Shown here piece after piece: positions 63,785 to 64,000 of a stretch of DNA of 64,000 bases; position 1 is the first letter of the stretch, and every line of letters begins with the position of its first letter. The notes below the pieces were generated by a model. The model did not search any database. It was not told the origin of the DNA and worked only from the letters and a program-made list of their open reading frames with translations. The position numbers and the translations under genes are program-made. This DNA comes from Acidobacteriota bacterium. Its GTDB lineage: Bacteria; Acidobacteriota; Vicinamibacteria; Vicinamibacterales; JAKQTR01. The stretch is taken from positions 124,001-188,000 of the forward strand of contig JAPKZQ010000003.1 in NCBI GenBank assembly GCA_026393675.1, in the 5' to 3' direction.

Positions 63785-64000
63785 GCAGCGAACCGGGCAC
63801 GCGAACGCTTGGCATCATTCCTGTCCGCGAGGCTGACGTGCTCGCCGCTGGCGAGCCCATCCTGCTGGCCGGACGCCCGTTGCTGGCGTACACGATCGAT
63901 GCCGCGCGCGAGGCGTCCCGCCTGGCCCGCGTCGTCGTCAGCACGGATGGCCACGCCGCAGCCGAACTGGCGCGGGCGCTGGGCGCCGACGTGCCCTTCA
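63781..64000 (+). CDS. Partial second cytidylyltransferase-like protein
   Basis: The reading frame starts at GTG 63781 and is open to the window end (73 codons). TLGIIPVREADVLAAGEPI, LLAGRPLLAYTIDAARE, RVVVSTDGHAAAELARALGADVPF follows the fold of CMP-acid-sugar synthetases. However, the nucleotide-binding loop ARGGSKxxPGK is replaced by VREADVLAAGE, keeping only Arg. It could be a degenerate, regulatory or differently specific nucleotidyltransferase. The C-terminal half is outside the window. Confidence 0.75.
   Translation, partial: MSSEPGTRTLGIIPVREADVLAAGEPILLAGRPLLAYTIDAAREASRLARVVVSTDGHAAAELARALGADVPF

Overview
The window is about 64 kb of high-GC, gene-dense bacterial chromosome. It carries no rRNA, CRISPR array or intact transposase. 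Everything points to a diderm with meso-diaminopimelate peptidoglycan: a MurE DNPR motif, a heptosyltransferase-type GT9 enzyme, cytochrome bd oxidase, and a surface-glycan locus built on CMP-activated acid sugars and polyprenyl-phosphate sugars. Gene content and style (PD40 propeller protein beside a two-component system, many GTG and TTG starts, a dcw cluster with missing members, GTAGGGCGAC-type intergenic palindromes) suggest an Acidobacteriota member, perhaps of the Vicinamibacteria. That placement is inference, not proof.

Left part (1-13.2 kb, all genes on the minus strand). Read in the direction of transcription, a beta-glycan-synthase-like GT2, a small membrane protein, lepA, lepB, a small DUF4845-like protein, cydA and cydB lie with gaps of at most 45 nt and may form one long operon. 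It is preceded by a histidine kinase, an OmpR-type regulator and a secreted-looking PD40 propeller protein. Just upstream of the kinase sits a scar: a frameshifted fragment of a type I restriction specificity subunit (hsdS) and, 280 nt further, the 3' part of a tRNA-Leu gene with no 5' half. This looks like the remains of an island once integrated at a tRNA gene.

Middle part, plus strand (13.2-23.7 kb). It holds larB, then mutS2-dnaG-rpoD with overlapping or closely spaced reading frames, a nested terminator, a CAU-anticodon tRNA (Ile2 or Met), and a coiled-coil zinc-ribbon protein that begins 8 nt after the tRNA. An RNase HI follows, then pgeF (minus) and acpS (plus) with start codons only 9 nt apart, and a 100-residue SpoVG-like protein.

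Middle part, minus strand (42.1 to 23.7 kb). This is the division and cell wall (dcw) cluster: mraZ, rsmH, ftsL, ftsI, murE, murF, murD, ftsW, murC, ftsQ, ftsA, ftsZ, then a B12-binding radical SAM protein and a GT39-like membrane protein. mraY and murG, the two enzymes that make lipid I and lipid II, are missing from their usual positions, as are murB and ddl. The cluster promoter has a good sigma70 match and three GTGG MraZ boxes at an exact 10-bp period.

Right part, plus strand (42.2-64 kb). After ychF comes a glycan biosynthesis locus of about 20 kb that runs off the window. It contains GT2, GT4, GT9 and capsule-type transferases, two PMT-like membrane glycosyltransferases, a dolichol-phosphate-mannose synthase homologue, an epimerase with Asn in place of the catalytic Tyr, and a DegT aminotransferase. 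Its last part is the most unusual: a Gfo/Idh/MocA-AroE fusion, a CMP-sugar synthetase, a DAHP-synthase-like aldolase with an altered acceptor motif, a degenerate NeuB-SAF protein, a GT2, and a second cytidylyltransferase lacking its signature loop. Together they look like a pathway for a CMP-activated 3-deoxy-ulosonic or shikimate-like acid that I cannot match to a described system.
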